Assembly: GCA_038326995.1 (NCBI GenBank)
Contig: JBBQKP010000050.1
Span: 1-18,897, forward strand
Origin: JBBQKP01 sp038326995
GTDB lineage: Bacteria > Planctomycetota > Phycisphaerae > Tepidisphaerales > Tepidisphaeraceae
Direction of reading: 5' to 3'
Length of the DNA: 18,897 nucleotides
Shown: positions 1-7,620 of the stretch, piece by piece
How the letters are laid out: every line of letters begins with the position of its first letter
How positions within the stretch are numbered: position 1 is the first letter of the stretch
Program-made: the position numbers and the translations under genes
Notes under the pieces: generated by a model
What the model saw: the letters and a program-made list of their open reading frames with translations, nothing else
The model's database searches: none
What the model was told of the DNA's origin: nothing

Positions 1-123
1 CAGTACGACGACATCCGCTTCGGCACCACGCTCGCCGATGTCGCTCCCATTCCCGAGCCGACCTCGATCGCCGCGCTCGCGATCATCAGCGGCATGATCC
101 TTCGTCGCCGTCAACAGGCCTAA
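1..123 (+). CDS. PEP-CTERM sorting-signal protein, C-terminal end only
   Basis: Frame 1 is open from the left edge to TAA at 121-123, giving the last 40 residues of a protein whose start lies outside the window. The tail has the three-part PEP-CTERM arrangement: the PEP tripeptide inside PIPEPTS, a short hydrophobic stretch (IAALAIISGMIL) and a basic end (RRRQQA). The preceding YDDIRFGTTLADVAP resembles the segment that often precedes this signal in planctomycete secreted proteins. In known systems the signal directs export and processing by an exosortase at the cell envelope. The function of the missing body cannot be judged. The hydrophobic segment is rather short for the family. Confidence 0.8.
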   Translation, partial: QYDDIRFGTTLADVAPIPEPTSIAALAIISGMILRRRQQA

Positions 124-144
124 ACCATTCCTTCCTCCTCCGCT

Positions 145-181
145 GCCGACGTCGGGCGAAAGCCCGGCGTCGGCCTTTCTC
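145..181 (+). terminator. Rho-independent-like terminator after the PEP-CTERM gene
   Basis: A 13-bp stem with one G-T type mismatch (arms 145-157 and 162-174, loop GAAA) lies 21 nt after the stop codon and is followed by CTTTCT. The T tract is short, so termination is likely but not certain. It separates the PEP-CTERM gene from the prepilin-type gene. Confidence 0.6.
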
Positions 182-222
182 GTCAGTCCGGAATTCACTG
201 CACCAACCCCACTGGAGGTATC

Positions 223-1128
223 ATGCGTCGGCTCGCTTTTACACTCGTCGAACTGCTCATCGTCATCGCCATCATTGCGGTGCTCATCTCACTTTTGCTT
301 CCGACGCTGACTAAAGCGCGCGAAACGGCCAATCGCGTCAGCTGCGCTTCGAATCTCCGAACCATGGGACTGGTTAGTATGAGCTTCGCTATCGATAACG
401 ACGGTCACCTGCCAACGGCTTGGGGGTTCGGGCAGGATCAATTTCAAGACGTCGGCACTTCGCTCCCGGTATTGCTCAACTTTAACGCGAACAACTCCAC
501 GGATCGCGACACCTGGCGACGATTCGGAACGCCCTATCAGCAGTTCTTAAAATACGCCCCGGCCGGCAAGAGTTTTGAGGTCGACCTCATTACCAATACG
601 GACCCAAACAGGAAAAACCCCCAGCTCGCTAATTGGCTGATTTGCCCCTCCGCTCCTGCGGTTGGATATCTGGCTTGGGAAAGGTTCGGCGGCGGATTCG
701 GTTGGGGAATTCAAATCGGCTATGTCTATATGGGAGGCCTTACCGATCGTGTGCCGGGAAGCTTCACCCAGTTCGGCGGCGGGATTCGCTCCGGCGCGAC
801 CAGCACCGGCAACTACGGCCAGCGGATTCCAATGAGCAAGATCACCGATCCCAATGCGTCACAGCGCGTCCTGGCCGCAGACACCATTCGATTCGTCAAC
901 CAGGCCACTCCCGTTGCCTATCAAGTCAACCACTTCAGGGGCAGCGACTTGAACAAGCCCAACTTTCAAAACGTGCTTTTCGGCGACGGCCACGTCGCGG
1001 GTGAAACGCCGAGCTTTCGAGACCGCAATACGAACGCCACCTCAAATACGTTGAGTATCCAGAACTGGTCGCTCGCTCACTTCTTCAGCGGGCCCACGCC
1101 CTACGATCTGTTTTACTGGGGGCAGTAG
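223..1128 (+). CDS. Prepilin-type N-terminal methylation domain protein (pseudopilin/DUF1559-like)
   Basis: This 301-residue protein opens with a class III (type IV prepilin/type II pseudopilin) signal. A two-arginine leader is followed by AFTLVELLIVIAIIAVLISL, with the conserved Glu at +5 of the mature protein and a single hydrophobic helix up to about residue 27. The residue before the cleavage site is Ala where Gly is usual. The C-terminal half has NH at 236-237 and VLFGDGHV at 251-258, the DG-type signature of the large planctomycete pseudopilin-like families. These proteins are expected to be processed by a prepilin peptidase and held at the inner membrane or in a pseudopilus; the actual role of the expanded planctomycete families is unknown. 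GGAGG at 214-218 is a clear ribosome binding site 4 nt before the ATG. The gene lies 84 nt upstream of the DUF4159 gene on the same strand. Confidence 0.85.
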   Translation: MRRLAFTLVELLIVIAIIAVLISLLLPTLTKARETANRVSCASNLRTMGLVSMSFAIDNDGHLPTAWGFGQDQFQDVGTSLPVLLNFNANNSTDRDTWRRFGTPYQQFLKYAPAGKSFEVDLITNTDPNRKNPQLANWLICPSAPAVGYLAWERFGGGFGWGIQIGYVYMGGLTDRVPGSFTQFGGGIRSGATSTGNYGQRIPMSKITDPNASQRVLAADTIRFVNQATPVAYQVNHFRGSDLNKPNFQNVLFGDGHVAGETPSFRDRNTNATSNTLSIQNWSLAHFFSGPTPYDLFYWGQ

Positions 1129-1212
1129 GCCTCCGCGAGGCCGGCGTGATGCATCATCCCGGCCATCTACACATTCAAAAATCACCCCCGAAATAAGCGG
1201 AATGGTAGGCGA

Positions 1213-3585
1213 ATGCAGCAACCGAACCTTTTTAGAAGCTCTGTTGTTCGTCGCTCGTCGCCGACGAATCAACTTGTAATAAGAACTTCACTTCGCTCGG
1301 CCGTGGCGTATTTTTTGATCGCCAATTTGATCGCAATTACATGTTTTACGAGCCGGGCCCGGGCAGCGCTCGACCCCAAGGCCATTGATGACGCGATCGT
1401 TCGAGGCAAGGCCTTCGTCTACTCACAAATGAACGCCGACGGCAACTGGGAGCTGATTGCCCAGCCCAAGGACGTTTTCGAACCTCCGGGCGTCACAGGC
1501 CCGCACTGGGGCGGCCGAACCTGCATCGCGCTCTGGACCCTGCTAAGCCTGGGCGAGTCCTCGTCGGACCCGAAGCTTAAGCGTGCGATTGAATTCGTGA
1601 AGGGGCAATTTCCTCTGACCAGCGGATACACATGGGCGTTCCGCGCCGAGGTGCTTGCGATCCTTCCCGACGGCCCGCAGATTCGGACGCAGCGTGCACA
1701 GGCCGCCAAGCTTTTTCTCGGCGCGATGCGAGCCATGGAGCCTCACCGCGGGCTCTTTCATTACTCCATGGACGGGTCTGTCCCCGGCAGCGACCTCAGC
1801 GTCAGCCAGTTGGCGATGCTGGCCATGTGGAACCTGCAAGAGTCGGGCGAAGAAGTGCCAACGCGATTCTGGACCGAGGCCAACAGAGCGTGGCGAGCGT
1901 CGCAGTTTCCCGACGGAAGCTGGGCGTATTCCAGTGCCGCTCCACGGAACGACGCCGACAAGCAGGCCACGATCGGCATGACCGCGGCAGGTGTCGCGAC
2001 GCTCTTTTTGCTACAGGACTTCATCCCCACCGACGGCAAGACCGACGCCGCCATCGAGTCTGGCATCACCTGGATCACGCAGCATTTTGATTCAACATTC
2101 AACGTTCAACGCGAGGGAAACCGCTTCACGCCTTACACACTCTTCACCATCTCGCGCGTCGGCGTCGCCAGCGGACGGCGCTACTTCGGCGACATCGACT
2201 GGTTCGATCGCGGGGCCGCATGGGCGTTATCCAACCAACGGCCCGACGGGTCATGGAACAACCCCGACAGCAACTTCTTCTTCGACCCACTGAGCGACGC
2301 TTGTCTGGTCATGCTCTTCCTCGACTACGGCCGCGCTCCGGTTGTCGTCACCAAACTGAGATTCAAAAGTCTGGATAATGCAAAGCCCGTCGAAGCACGA
2401 TGGAACGTTCGTCCGCGCGACGTGATGACCGCCACACGCTGGATGGGCCGCCAGGCCGAGCGACGACTTAACTTTCGCATTGCATCGCTGGACCGCTCAC
2501 TTAGTGAACTGCTCGAATCGCCGGTGCTTTATCTTTCCTCGGACGCACCGTTCGATTTCTCCCCGGAAGATGTCGTCAAGCTCCGGGCGTACGCGGAGTC
2601 GGGCGGGATGATTGTCGTGAACGTCGAGCGGAAGAATCGCCGGGTCGAGACCGCGACGCGGACGCTTGCGACCAAATTATTCCCCGATCGCGAGCCGCGA
2701 GCGCTGCCCGCCAGCAGTTCGATCTTCACGCGTCAGCAATTCCTCGCCAGCAAGTGGAAGCGTAAGCCCGTGGTCTATGGTGTGACCAACGGCACGCGCG
2801 AAATGATGCTGATTCTCTCCGACGACCCAGCAGCCGACTGGACACGAAGGTCTACGCGAACCGAGTCGCTCGAACTCTTTGCCAACGCGATTCAGTATGC
2901 CACCGCATCCACCTACGCCACTGGTGCGGGCCAAACGTGGGCGATCGTTCGCGACACGGGCAAGCCCGCATCGCAAAGAATGCTCAAGCTCGCGCGAATA
3001 CGTTATGCCGGCAACTGGGACCCGGAGCCCGGCGGCTTTCGACGCCTGGCCGACGCGCTTCACAACGCCGGCACGCTGGAACTTTCTATTTCCGAAATCA
3101 AGCTGGCCGCGAATAGTCTCGAAGGCTTTGGGGTCGCGCACCTCACCGGAACGGATCAGCTCAAGCTCAGCGCGCCGGAAAAACTGGAGCTCAAACGCTT
3201 CATAGTCGGCGGCGGGCTGCTGATCGTCGACGCCGCGGGCGGGTCCGCCGAATTCGCCATCTCTGTCGAGCAGCTTCTTCGCGAGCTCAACCCCGACGAC
3301 GCCGCCGCAGAGGCCACCATCGCATCCGACCCGGCATTCGCACCCGATCGTCCGCTACCCAAGCCCCTTTACCGTGAATTCGCACGCACGACGCTAAGCG
3401 GTGATTTTGATCAGCCGCGACTCCAGACCTGGAAGCTAAGCGGCAGGCCGGCCGTCATCTACAGCCGCGAGGACCTGACCGTCGGGCTGGTCGGCATGCC
3501 GATCGACGGCATCATCGGTTACGAACCCGCCGCCGCGTCTGAAATCATGACGCGACTTCTTTTGGGCGCGATCGATAGAAGATGA
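1213..3585 (+). CDS. Secreted prenyltransferase-like toroid protein with DUF4159 domain
   Basis: This is a 790-residue protein. A long basic N-region and a hydrophobic core (about 30-47) end in ARAA, which looks like a Sec signal peptide. Residues about 55-375 contain repeats of the squalene-cyclase/prenyltransferase alpha-alpha toroid type, seen as ADGNW (75-79), FPDGSW (232-237) and RPDGSW (343-348). Residues about 383-565 and 593-790 look like two DUF4159-type units: each has a 'look up, then SPEDVVKLRAY or SAPEKLELKRF, then GG(M/L)I/LIV' core (451-470 and 653-674), and the second begins with the typical RIRYAGNWDPEPGGFRRL. The acidic cyclase motif (DxDD) was not seen, so enzyme activity is doubtful. 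No good Shine-Dalgarno site precedes the ATG; the start was chosen because it provides the export signal. Proteins of this architecture are common in planctomycetes and have no established function. Confidence 0.8.
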   Translation: MQQPNLFRSSVVRRSSPTNQLVIRTSLRSAVAYFLIANLIAITCFTSRARAALDPKAIDDAIVRGKAFVYSQMNADGNWELIAQPKDVFEPPGVTGPHWGGRTCIALWTLLSLGESSSDPKLKRAIEFVKGQFPLTSGYTWAFRAEVLAILPDGPQIRTQRAQAAKLFLGAMRAMEPHRGLFHYSMDGSVPGSDLSVSQLAMLAMWNLQESGEEVPTRFWTEANRAWRASQFPDGSWAYSSAAPRNDADKQATIGMTAAGVATLFLLQDFIPTDGKTDAAIESGITWITQHFDSTFNVQREGNRFTPYTLFTISRVGVASGRRYFGDIDWFDRGAAWALSNQRPDGSWNNPDSNFFFDPLSDACLVMLFLDYGRAPVVVTKLRFKSLDNAKPVEARWNVRPRDVMTATRWMGRQAERRLNFRIASLDRSLSELLESPVLYLSSDAPFDFSPEDVVKLRAYAESGGMIVVNVERKNRRVETATRTLATKLFPDREPRALPASSSIFTRQQFLASKWKRKPVVYGVTNGTREMMLILSDDPAADWTRRSTRTESLELFANAIQYATASTYATGAGQTWAIVRDTGKPASQRMLKLARIRYAGNWDPEPGGFRRLADALHNAGTLELSISEIKLAANSLEGFGVAHLTGTDQLKLSAPEKLELKRFIVGGGLLIVDAAGGSAEFAISVEQLLRELNPDDAAAEATIASDPAFAPDRPLPKPLYREFARTTLSGDFDQPRLQTWKLSGRPAVIYSREDLTVGLVGMPIDGIIGYEPAAASEIMTRLLLGAIDRR

Positions 3586-3641
3586 GGCTGATGTCGCTTG
3601 GTCTTCGCGTGTTTGTTGCGCGAAAAGGTAGTGGACAGAGA

Positions 3642-3659
3642 TGTCCTGCCGGACGGGCC
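3642..3659. repeat. Single arm of an 18-nt dispersed inverted-repeat motif
   Basis: The 18 bases TGTCCTGCCGGACGGGCC are the exact reverse complement of 13563-13580, almost 10 kb away, where that arm is paired with a second, near-complementary arm. Here I see only one arm, 27 nt upstream of the larger palindromic element, so this may be a decayed or truncated copy. Confidence 0.6.
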
Positions 3660-3686
3660 GGAAGAGATTTTCAACACGCAGGTGGC

Positions 3687-3784
3687 CCGGTGCCACGTTG
3701 TGATACACCAGAGCGTGCCCGGGACGTCGGCCCATCCGCACACCCAAGCGCACGCTTTACGAGTACAAAAAACGTGGCACCCGG
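3687..3784. repeat. About 98-nt palindromic dispersed repeat, copy A
   Basis: The ends are CCGGTGCCACGTT (3687-3699) and AACGTGGCACCCGG (3771-3784), inverted relative to each other with one extra C. Between them lie GAGCGTGCCCGGGACGTCGG and a right half CGCACGCTTTACGAGTAC. The same layout recurs at 13430-13525 and 13743-13840. The element lies 101 nt after the DUF4159 gene stop codon. It has no credible coding content: short open frames crossing it simply read the repeat. It resembles a REP/MITE-type non-autonomous element or a structured RNA; I cannot tell which from one window. Confidence 0.8.
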
Positions 3785-4051
3785 AAATAAACCCTGATCC
3801 GATCAAATCATGCGAAATCACTCACGCGAAATCCGCGCACGGAGTCATGTGTCACCCGCCATTAGGGTTGGACGAACTCGGCTGACAAGTCAGACAAAGC
3901 GGTTCCTTTCGTACCTGATTCTGCCCGCAATCCGCTGTAACCCTGCCTGAAGGAACTGCGGCTCACGGTTGCCGTCTCCACTCACCCCTGATGTTATTCA
4001 TCCGACGGACGGGCGACTTTCGCCCGGAAACTTATTTCAGGGTCATCTGCC
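3785..4051. other. Spacer before the DUF1800 gene, with small hairpins only
   Basis: I found no gene here. There is a small palindrome, CTGAC-AA-GTCAG, at 3882-3893. A perfect 7-bp stem CGGGCGA-CTT-TCGCCCG lies at 4010-4026, 25 nt before the downstream ATG, probably in the 5' leader, followed by a weak AGGG ribosome binding site at 4039-4042. No convincing promoter was recognised. Confidence 0.5.
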
Positions 4052-5686
4052 ATGAAGACGTCCCCAGATCATCTCGTTGGTGGCATTCCCCCGACCCATG
4101 GTATACCTCCGACCCATGTGATAGCGGCCCATCGGCTGGCTTTCGGGCCGGGCGTCGGTACTGAATCGCTTACCGACGCCCGGCTTTCTGGCTGGCTCGA
4201 CGAACAGCTCCGGCCCGATGAGCCCGCCGACCGGGACTGCGCCAGGCGAGTCTCCGAAGCATAGCTCGAAATCAAGTACGACGCCGGCGAAGAAGGGGGC
4301 CAGAAGTGGCCGGCGGTGCATGAGCAAAGGCCGTTGTCCAGTCTCGATCGACCCATCCGCGACCTGTGGCACCTGTCCGACAGGTCGAAGAAAACAAACT
4401 TTGCTGAGCGGGCTCGACCCTTCCACGAAGTTTTCGTCGCCACGTGGATCCGGGCGGTCTATTTGCGCTATCCGCTCCGCGAAGTACTTATCGATTTCTG
4501 GCACAACCATTTCAGCGTCAACGTCGAAGTGGACGTGGCGGTGCAGATTGCGATGCCTGCGTACGACCGTGATGTCATCCGCAAACATTGCTTCGGCAAC
4601 TTCCGCCAGTTCCTCGAAGCCGTCGCCACCAGCACGGCCATGCTGCGCTACCTCAACAACGGCGCTTCTCGGGCATCGCCCGCCAACGAAAACTACGCCC
4701 GCGAACTGTTCGAACTTCACACGATGGGGCAACCGGCGTACCTGAACCATCTGTACAACCGGTGGCGCGACGTGCCCGGAGCCGTCGAAGGCAAACCCAC
4801 AGGTTACATAGATCAGGACGTTTACGAAGCCGCCCGCGCGTTCACCGGCTGGACCTACGGCAGCGGTCAATATGCCCGCGACGGAGAAGACTTCCCCGCC
4901 ACCGGAGAGTTCATCTTCTACGAGCCATGGCACGACAACAATCAGAAGCGCGTTCTGGGCGAAGAGTTCGAGCCCAACCAACCCCCGATGGCCGACGGTC
5001 GACACGTTCTGGACCTGGTCGCCCGACATCCTGCCACAGCCCGTCATATCTGCACGAAACTGTGCAAGCGGCTCGTTTCAGACAACCCCACCGACGACGT
5101 GGTCAATGCCGCGGTCGCGACTTGGAGCGATGCCCTGGACGCACCCGACCCGATCGCACGCACGATCCGCACGATCGTCCTTTCAGACGCGTTCGCCCGC
5201 ACTTGGGGCCAGAAGGTCAAGCGGCCGCTCGAGTTCACAGCCGCCTTGCTCCGATCCTCCGGCGCCGAGTTCACGCCCGACTGGAATTTCATCTGGGCCA
5301 TGGGCAACACCAACCAGAAGCTTTTTGAGTGGCCCACGCCTGCCGGTCATCCTGACGACCGCGACTACTGGCTCAGCGCGTCGACGATGCTCAACCGCTG
5401 GACGATTCCGCTGGCCGCGATTCGAGGCTGGTGGTCGGGCGTCGGCACGACACTTCTCCGCTCGACGCCACAAGACCGGATAACGCCCAGACAGCTGACC
5501 GAGTATTGGTCGACGCGCATGTTGGGCTATCTGCCCGACGAGCCGACCTACTCGACGCTCGTGCAATTCACCTCGGGCGAGAACGAACCCGACGAGCCCC
5601 TCAAGGGCGGAGATCGTGAAACGCTGTCGCGCCTGACCGACCTGGTTTCGCTTATCGCGATGACGCCAGAATTCCACCTGCGGTGA
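4052..5686 (+). CDS. DUF1800 family protein interrupted by an in-frame TAG (possible pseudogene)
   Basis: One reading frame from ATG 4052 to TGA 5686 encodes a complete-looking DUF1800 protein of 544 codons, except for TAG at 4262-4264 (codon 71). Before the stop it reads AAHRLAFGPGVG and ARLSGWLDEQL, the family's N-terminal helices; directly after it LEIKYDAGEEGG leads into the rest of the domain. Later landmarks in full-length numbering are FWHNHFS (149-155), NENYARELFELHTMG (212-226), AFTGWTYG and HDNNQKRVLG. The longest uninterrupted part starts at ATG 4316 (456 residues) but has no visible ribosome binding site and lacks the N-terminal helices. DUF1800 proteins commonly sit beside DUF1501 proteins, as here (58 nt upstream); their biochemical role is unknown. 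The TAG may be a true nonsense mutation, a sequencing error or a read-through site. Codon use and the frame after the TAG look healthy. Confidence 0.85.
4262..4264 (+). other. In-frame TAG inside the DUF1800 gene
   Basis: The codon order is GAA GCA TAG CTC GAA ATC in the frame of both flanking segments, with no indel. A single base change from CAG, AAG, GAG, TGG, TCG, TTG or TAY would make the stop. The base after the stop is C, a context generally known to favour read-through over T or G. Confidence 0.85.
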
Positions 5687-5744
5687 GTCAGACCCGTGTG
5701 CTGAAGTTCCTGATCGACAACGTCGAACCCAAACGAGGCTTTCC

Positions 5745-7154
5745 ATGTCGCCAAACCGTCGCCAGTTTATGATCGGTTGTTCTTCGGCGATCGCCGCGCT
5801 GGCGGGGAGCCGTCTGGTGAACCTGTCGTTCGCTGCCCCGGGTCAGTCATCGGGACTTACGGCATCGGGACACACGGCATCGGGACACACGGCATCGCGA
5901 GACACGGCATCGGATCGAACGATGGTGGTGATCTTTCTTCGTGGCGGGATGGACGCACTGCACTTTCTCGCTCCCGCCAACGACAAGAACTACATCGCCG
6001 CCCGACCCGCCGACTTGCGGTCGGTCGATGCCGGCAAAGACGCGGGACTTCCGATCGAGTCGGCAGTCGCCGGGCTCGACTTCCGGCTCCACCCGGAAGC
6101 TCATCTGCTCCGCGACCTCTACGTGGGAAAGGAATTGGCGTTTATCCATGCGTGTGGACTGACCGACGGGACTCGCTCTCACTTCGAAGCGATGGACTTG
6201 ATGGAGCGTGGTGTGCCCGGTTCAGGCAGCCCCACGCCCGGCATGGGAATGGGAATGGGAATGAGCAAGGGCATGGGCATGAGCCCCGGCGCCGGTCTCA
6301 AGCCAAGCGGCCATTCCGTACCTCGGCAGAACCTCTCGACCGGCTGGCTCACGCGGTATGCACAACAACTGAAAGACACAGGCCTGTTATCGGTGGCCAG
6401 CGGAAATTCGGCTCTGCCCAACTCGCTCCTGGGGTTCGGCCCGGCCATGCCGATCGACGATGCCAATGAGTTCCGCTTTCGCGGCTCGGGCGAGCAACTG
6501 GCTGCACTCCGCAAGCTCTACGCCGGGAACGATCCGCTTCGCGCGTCCGGCATTCGCGCGCTCGACGCTTTCGACGCCGTCCAGTCGAAAATCCCACGCC
6601 TCCAAGACGGTTCTGCTTCCGACTACGTCCCGGAAAACGGAAGTGATTATGGCGATTCGGAGATCGGCCGGTCTCTGCGTTCGGTCGCGCAACTGGTCAA
6701 AATGGATCTGGGCCTGAGGGTGGCGACCGTCGACTTCGGCGGGTGGGATACGCACATCGGACAAGAATACTATTTCTCGATCCTCGTCCGCGAACTCTCG
6801 CAGGCCATGCACGCTTTCTATAACGACTTGTCCGCCTACCGATCGAAGTTAAACGTCGTCGTGCAGACCGAGTTCGGCCGGCGATTGAAGTCGAACCAGT
6901 CCAACGGAACCGATCACGGCCACGGCGGAGTCATGATGGTGCTCGGCGGTGGAGTACGCGGCGGACAGATTCTCGGCCGGTGGCCCGGTTTGGCGACCGA
7001 ACAACTCGACTCGCGAGCGGACCTCGCAGTCACGACCGACTTCCGATCGGTATTCTCCGAAGTTCTCACGTCGCGATTCGGGCTCAATGACGCATCAACA
7101 CTCTTTCCAAATCTAGCCCCATCCAAACCGCTCGGACTCTTCGCTCAGGCCTGA
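5745..7154 (+). CDS. DUF1501 family protein with Tat-type signal
   Basis: This 469-residue protein begins MSPNRRQFMIGCSSAIAALA, a twin-arginine signal (RRQFM) with a hydrophobic core, so export in folded form is likely. The DUF1501 body is clear: VVIFLRGGMDALHFLAP (61-77), HACGLTDGTRSHFEAMD (135-151), VDFGGWDTHIGQ (329-340), VVVQTEFGRR (371-380) and DHGHGGVMMVLGGGVRGG (390-407). The Asp/His pattern resembles the alkaline phosphatase/sulfatase superfamily, but activity is unproven for the family. It follows the DUF1800 gene on the same strand and the two are probably co-expressed. Two low-complexity insertions stand out: a repeated ASGHT segment directly after the signal peptide (residues about 36-58) and a Gly-Met run (166-179). 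Both are unusual for the family and look like recent repeat expansions in a tolerant linker and loop. Confidence 0.9.
   Translation: MSPNRRQFMIGCSSAIAALAGSRLVNLSFAAPGQSSGLTASGHTASGHTASRDTASDRTMVVIFLRGGMDALHFLAPANDKNYIAARPADLRSVDAGKDAGLPIESAVAGLDFRLHPEAHLLRDLYVGKELAFIHACGLTDGTRSHFEAMDLMERGVPGSGSPTPGMGMGMGMSKGMGMSPGAGLKPSGHSVPRQNLSTGWLTRYAQQLKDTGLLSVASGNSALPNSLLGFGPAMPIDDANEFRFRGSGEQLAALRKLYAGNDPLRASGIRALDAFDAVQSKIPRLQDGSASDYVPENGSDYGDSEIGRSLRSVAQLVKMDLGLRVATVDFGGWDTHIGQEYYFSILVRELSQAMHAFYNDLSAYRSKLNVVVQTEFGRRLKSNQSNGTDHGHGGVMMVLGGGVRGGQILGRWPGLATEQLDSRADLAVTTDFRSVFSEVLTSRFGLNDASTLFPNLAPSKPLGLFAQA
5848..5922 (+). repeat. 15-bp tandem repeat encoding TASGH units
   Basis: Five consecutive 15-bp units begin at 5848, 5863, 5878, 5893 and 5908. 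The second and third (CATCGGGACACACGG) are identical and the others differ by a few bases. Because 15 is a multiple of three, copy-number change would keep the DUF1501 frame, lengthening or shortening only the linker after the signal peptide. Confidence 0.85.
6243..6284 (+). repeat. ATGGGA/ATGGGC hexamer repeat encoding a Met-Gly run
   Basis: Three perfect ATGGGA hexamers (6243-6260) are followed by ATGAGCAAGGGC and ATGGGCATGAGC. They encode MGMGMGMSKGMGMS within the DUF1501 protein. The segment is in frame and probably forms a flexible surface loop. Confidence 0.75.
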
Positions 7155-7417
7155 CCGAAATCATCCCGAGAGAACGCGACACGCCGTAAAGCCTTGTCTG
7201 CTTATCAAACCGATGTGCCGCAACGGTGTGACGTGCCGTCGGTACTAAATATGACCAATTCTACGAACGGTAAAACGGCAATAAAACTTGCGTACCCTGC
7301 GCTTGGGTCCTTCAACCTCACCCGTTGCCGGGCTTCAGCATCGCGGCGACGTTGAAGCTACCGTTGTCGGACGACCTCACGAAACAATCATCGCACGGCC
7401 TCGGGGTGAGAGTCAAC
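7155..7417. other. Intergenic stretch without recognised genes
   Basis: This lies between the DUF1501 stop codon and the terminator of the tRNA gene on the other strand. I found no coding signal, no repeat shared with the rest of the window and no strong hairpin that would clearly end the DUF1501 transcript. Confidence 0.5.
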
Positions 7418-7436
7418 AAAAACCCCGTCGTCGGGG
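7418..7436 (-). terminator. Rho-independent terminator after tRNA-Ala
   Basis: On the minus strand CCCCG-ACGA-CGGGG is followed directly by TTTTTGTT. It lies 21 nt beyond the tRNA 3' end and is a compact, textbook-like terminator for the tRNA transcript. Confidence 0.85.
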
Positions 7437-7457
7437 AGGCGATGGAAGGGTTGATAA

Positions 7458-7528
7458 TGGAGCTACGGGGATTCGAACCCCGAATTCAACCATGCCATGG
7501 TCGCGTGATCCCATTTCACTATAGCCCC
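7458..7528 (-). tRNA. tRNA-Ala (anticodon GGC)
   Basis: The minus strand folds into a 71-nt cloverleaf. The acceptor stem GGGGCTA/TAGCTCC contains the G3-U70 wobble that identifies alanine tRNAs. The D arm is GTGA/TCAC, the anticodon stem CGACC/GGTTG has loop ATGGCAT (anticodon GGC, reading GCC), there is a four-base variable loop, and the T arm CGGGG-TTCGAAT-CCCCG matches the universal TTCRA pattern. The discriminator is A and CCA is not encoded, so it must be added by nucleotidyltransferase. The gene lies downstream of maf on the same strand but appears to be a separate unit with its own promoter and terminator. Confidence 0.95.
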
Positions 7529-7556
7529 GGATGCCGTTGGGCCAGCCGAGCAACGT

Positions 7557-7584
7557 AAGATATCCGCACGCGGACGTGAGTCAA
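7557..7584 (-). promoter_or_regulatory. Sigma-70-type promoter of tRNA-Ala
   Basis: On the minus strand TTGACT (7579-7584) and TATCTT (7557-7562) are separated by 16 nt. Transcription would start near 7550, about 22 nt before the mature tRNA 5' end. The position between maf and the tRNA supports the call; it is a prediction from sequence only. Confidence 0.65.
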
Positions 7585-7620
7585 ATGGCTCGGGTGTCGA
7601 ATAAAAACAGACTTTTGGCG

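Noticed and set aside
1128..1142. Terminator after the prepilin-type gene (GGCCTC-CGC-GAGGCC)
   Set aside because: The stem is only 6 bp and no T tract follows, so it was not listed as a terminator.
3436..3885. Several short open frames on both strands over copy A of the palindromic repeat
   Set aside because: Their residues come from translating the repeat itself; no start signals or conserved families.
4043..5047. 334-residue open frame on the minus strand opposite the DUF1800 gene
   Set aside because: It is antisense to clear DUF1800 motifs, its translation has no recognisable motif, and long antisense frames are expected in GC-rich DNA.
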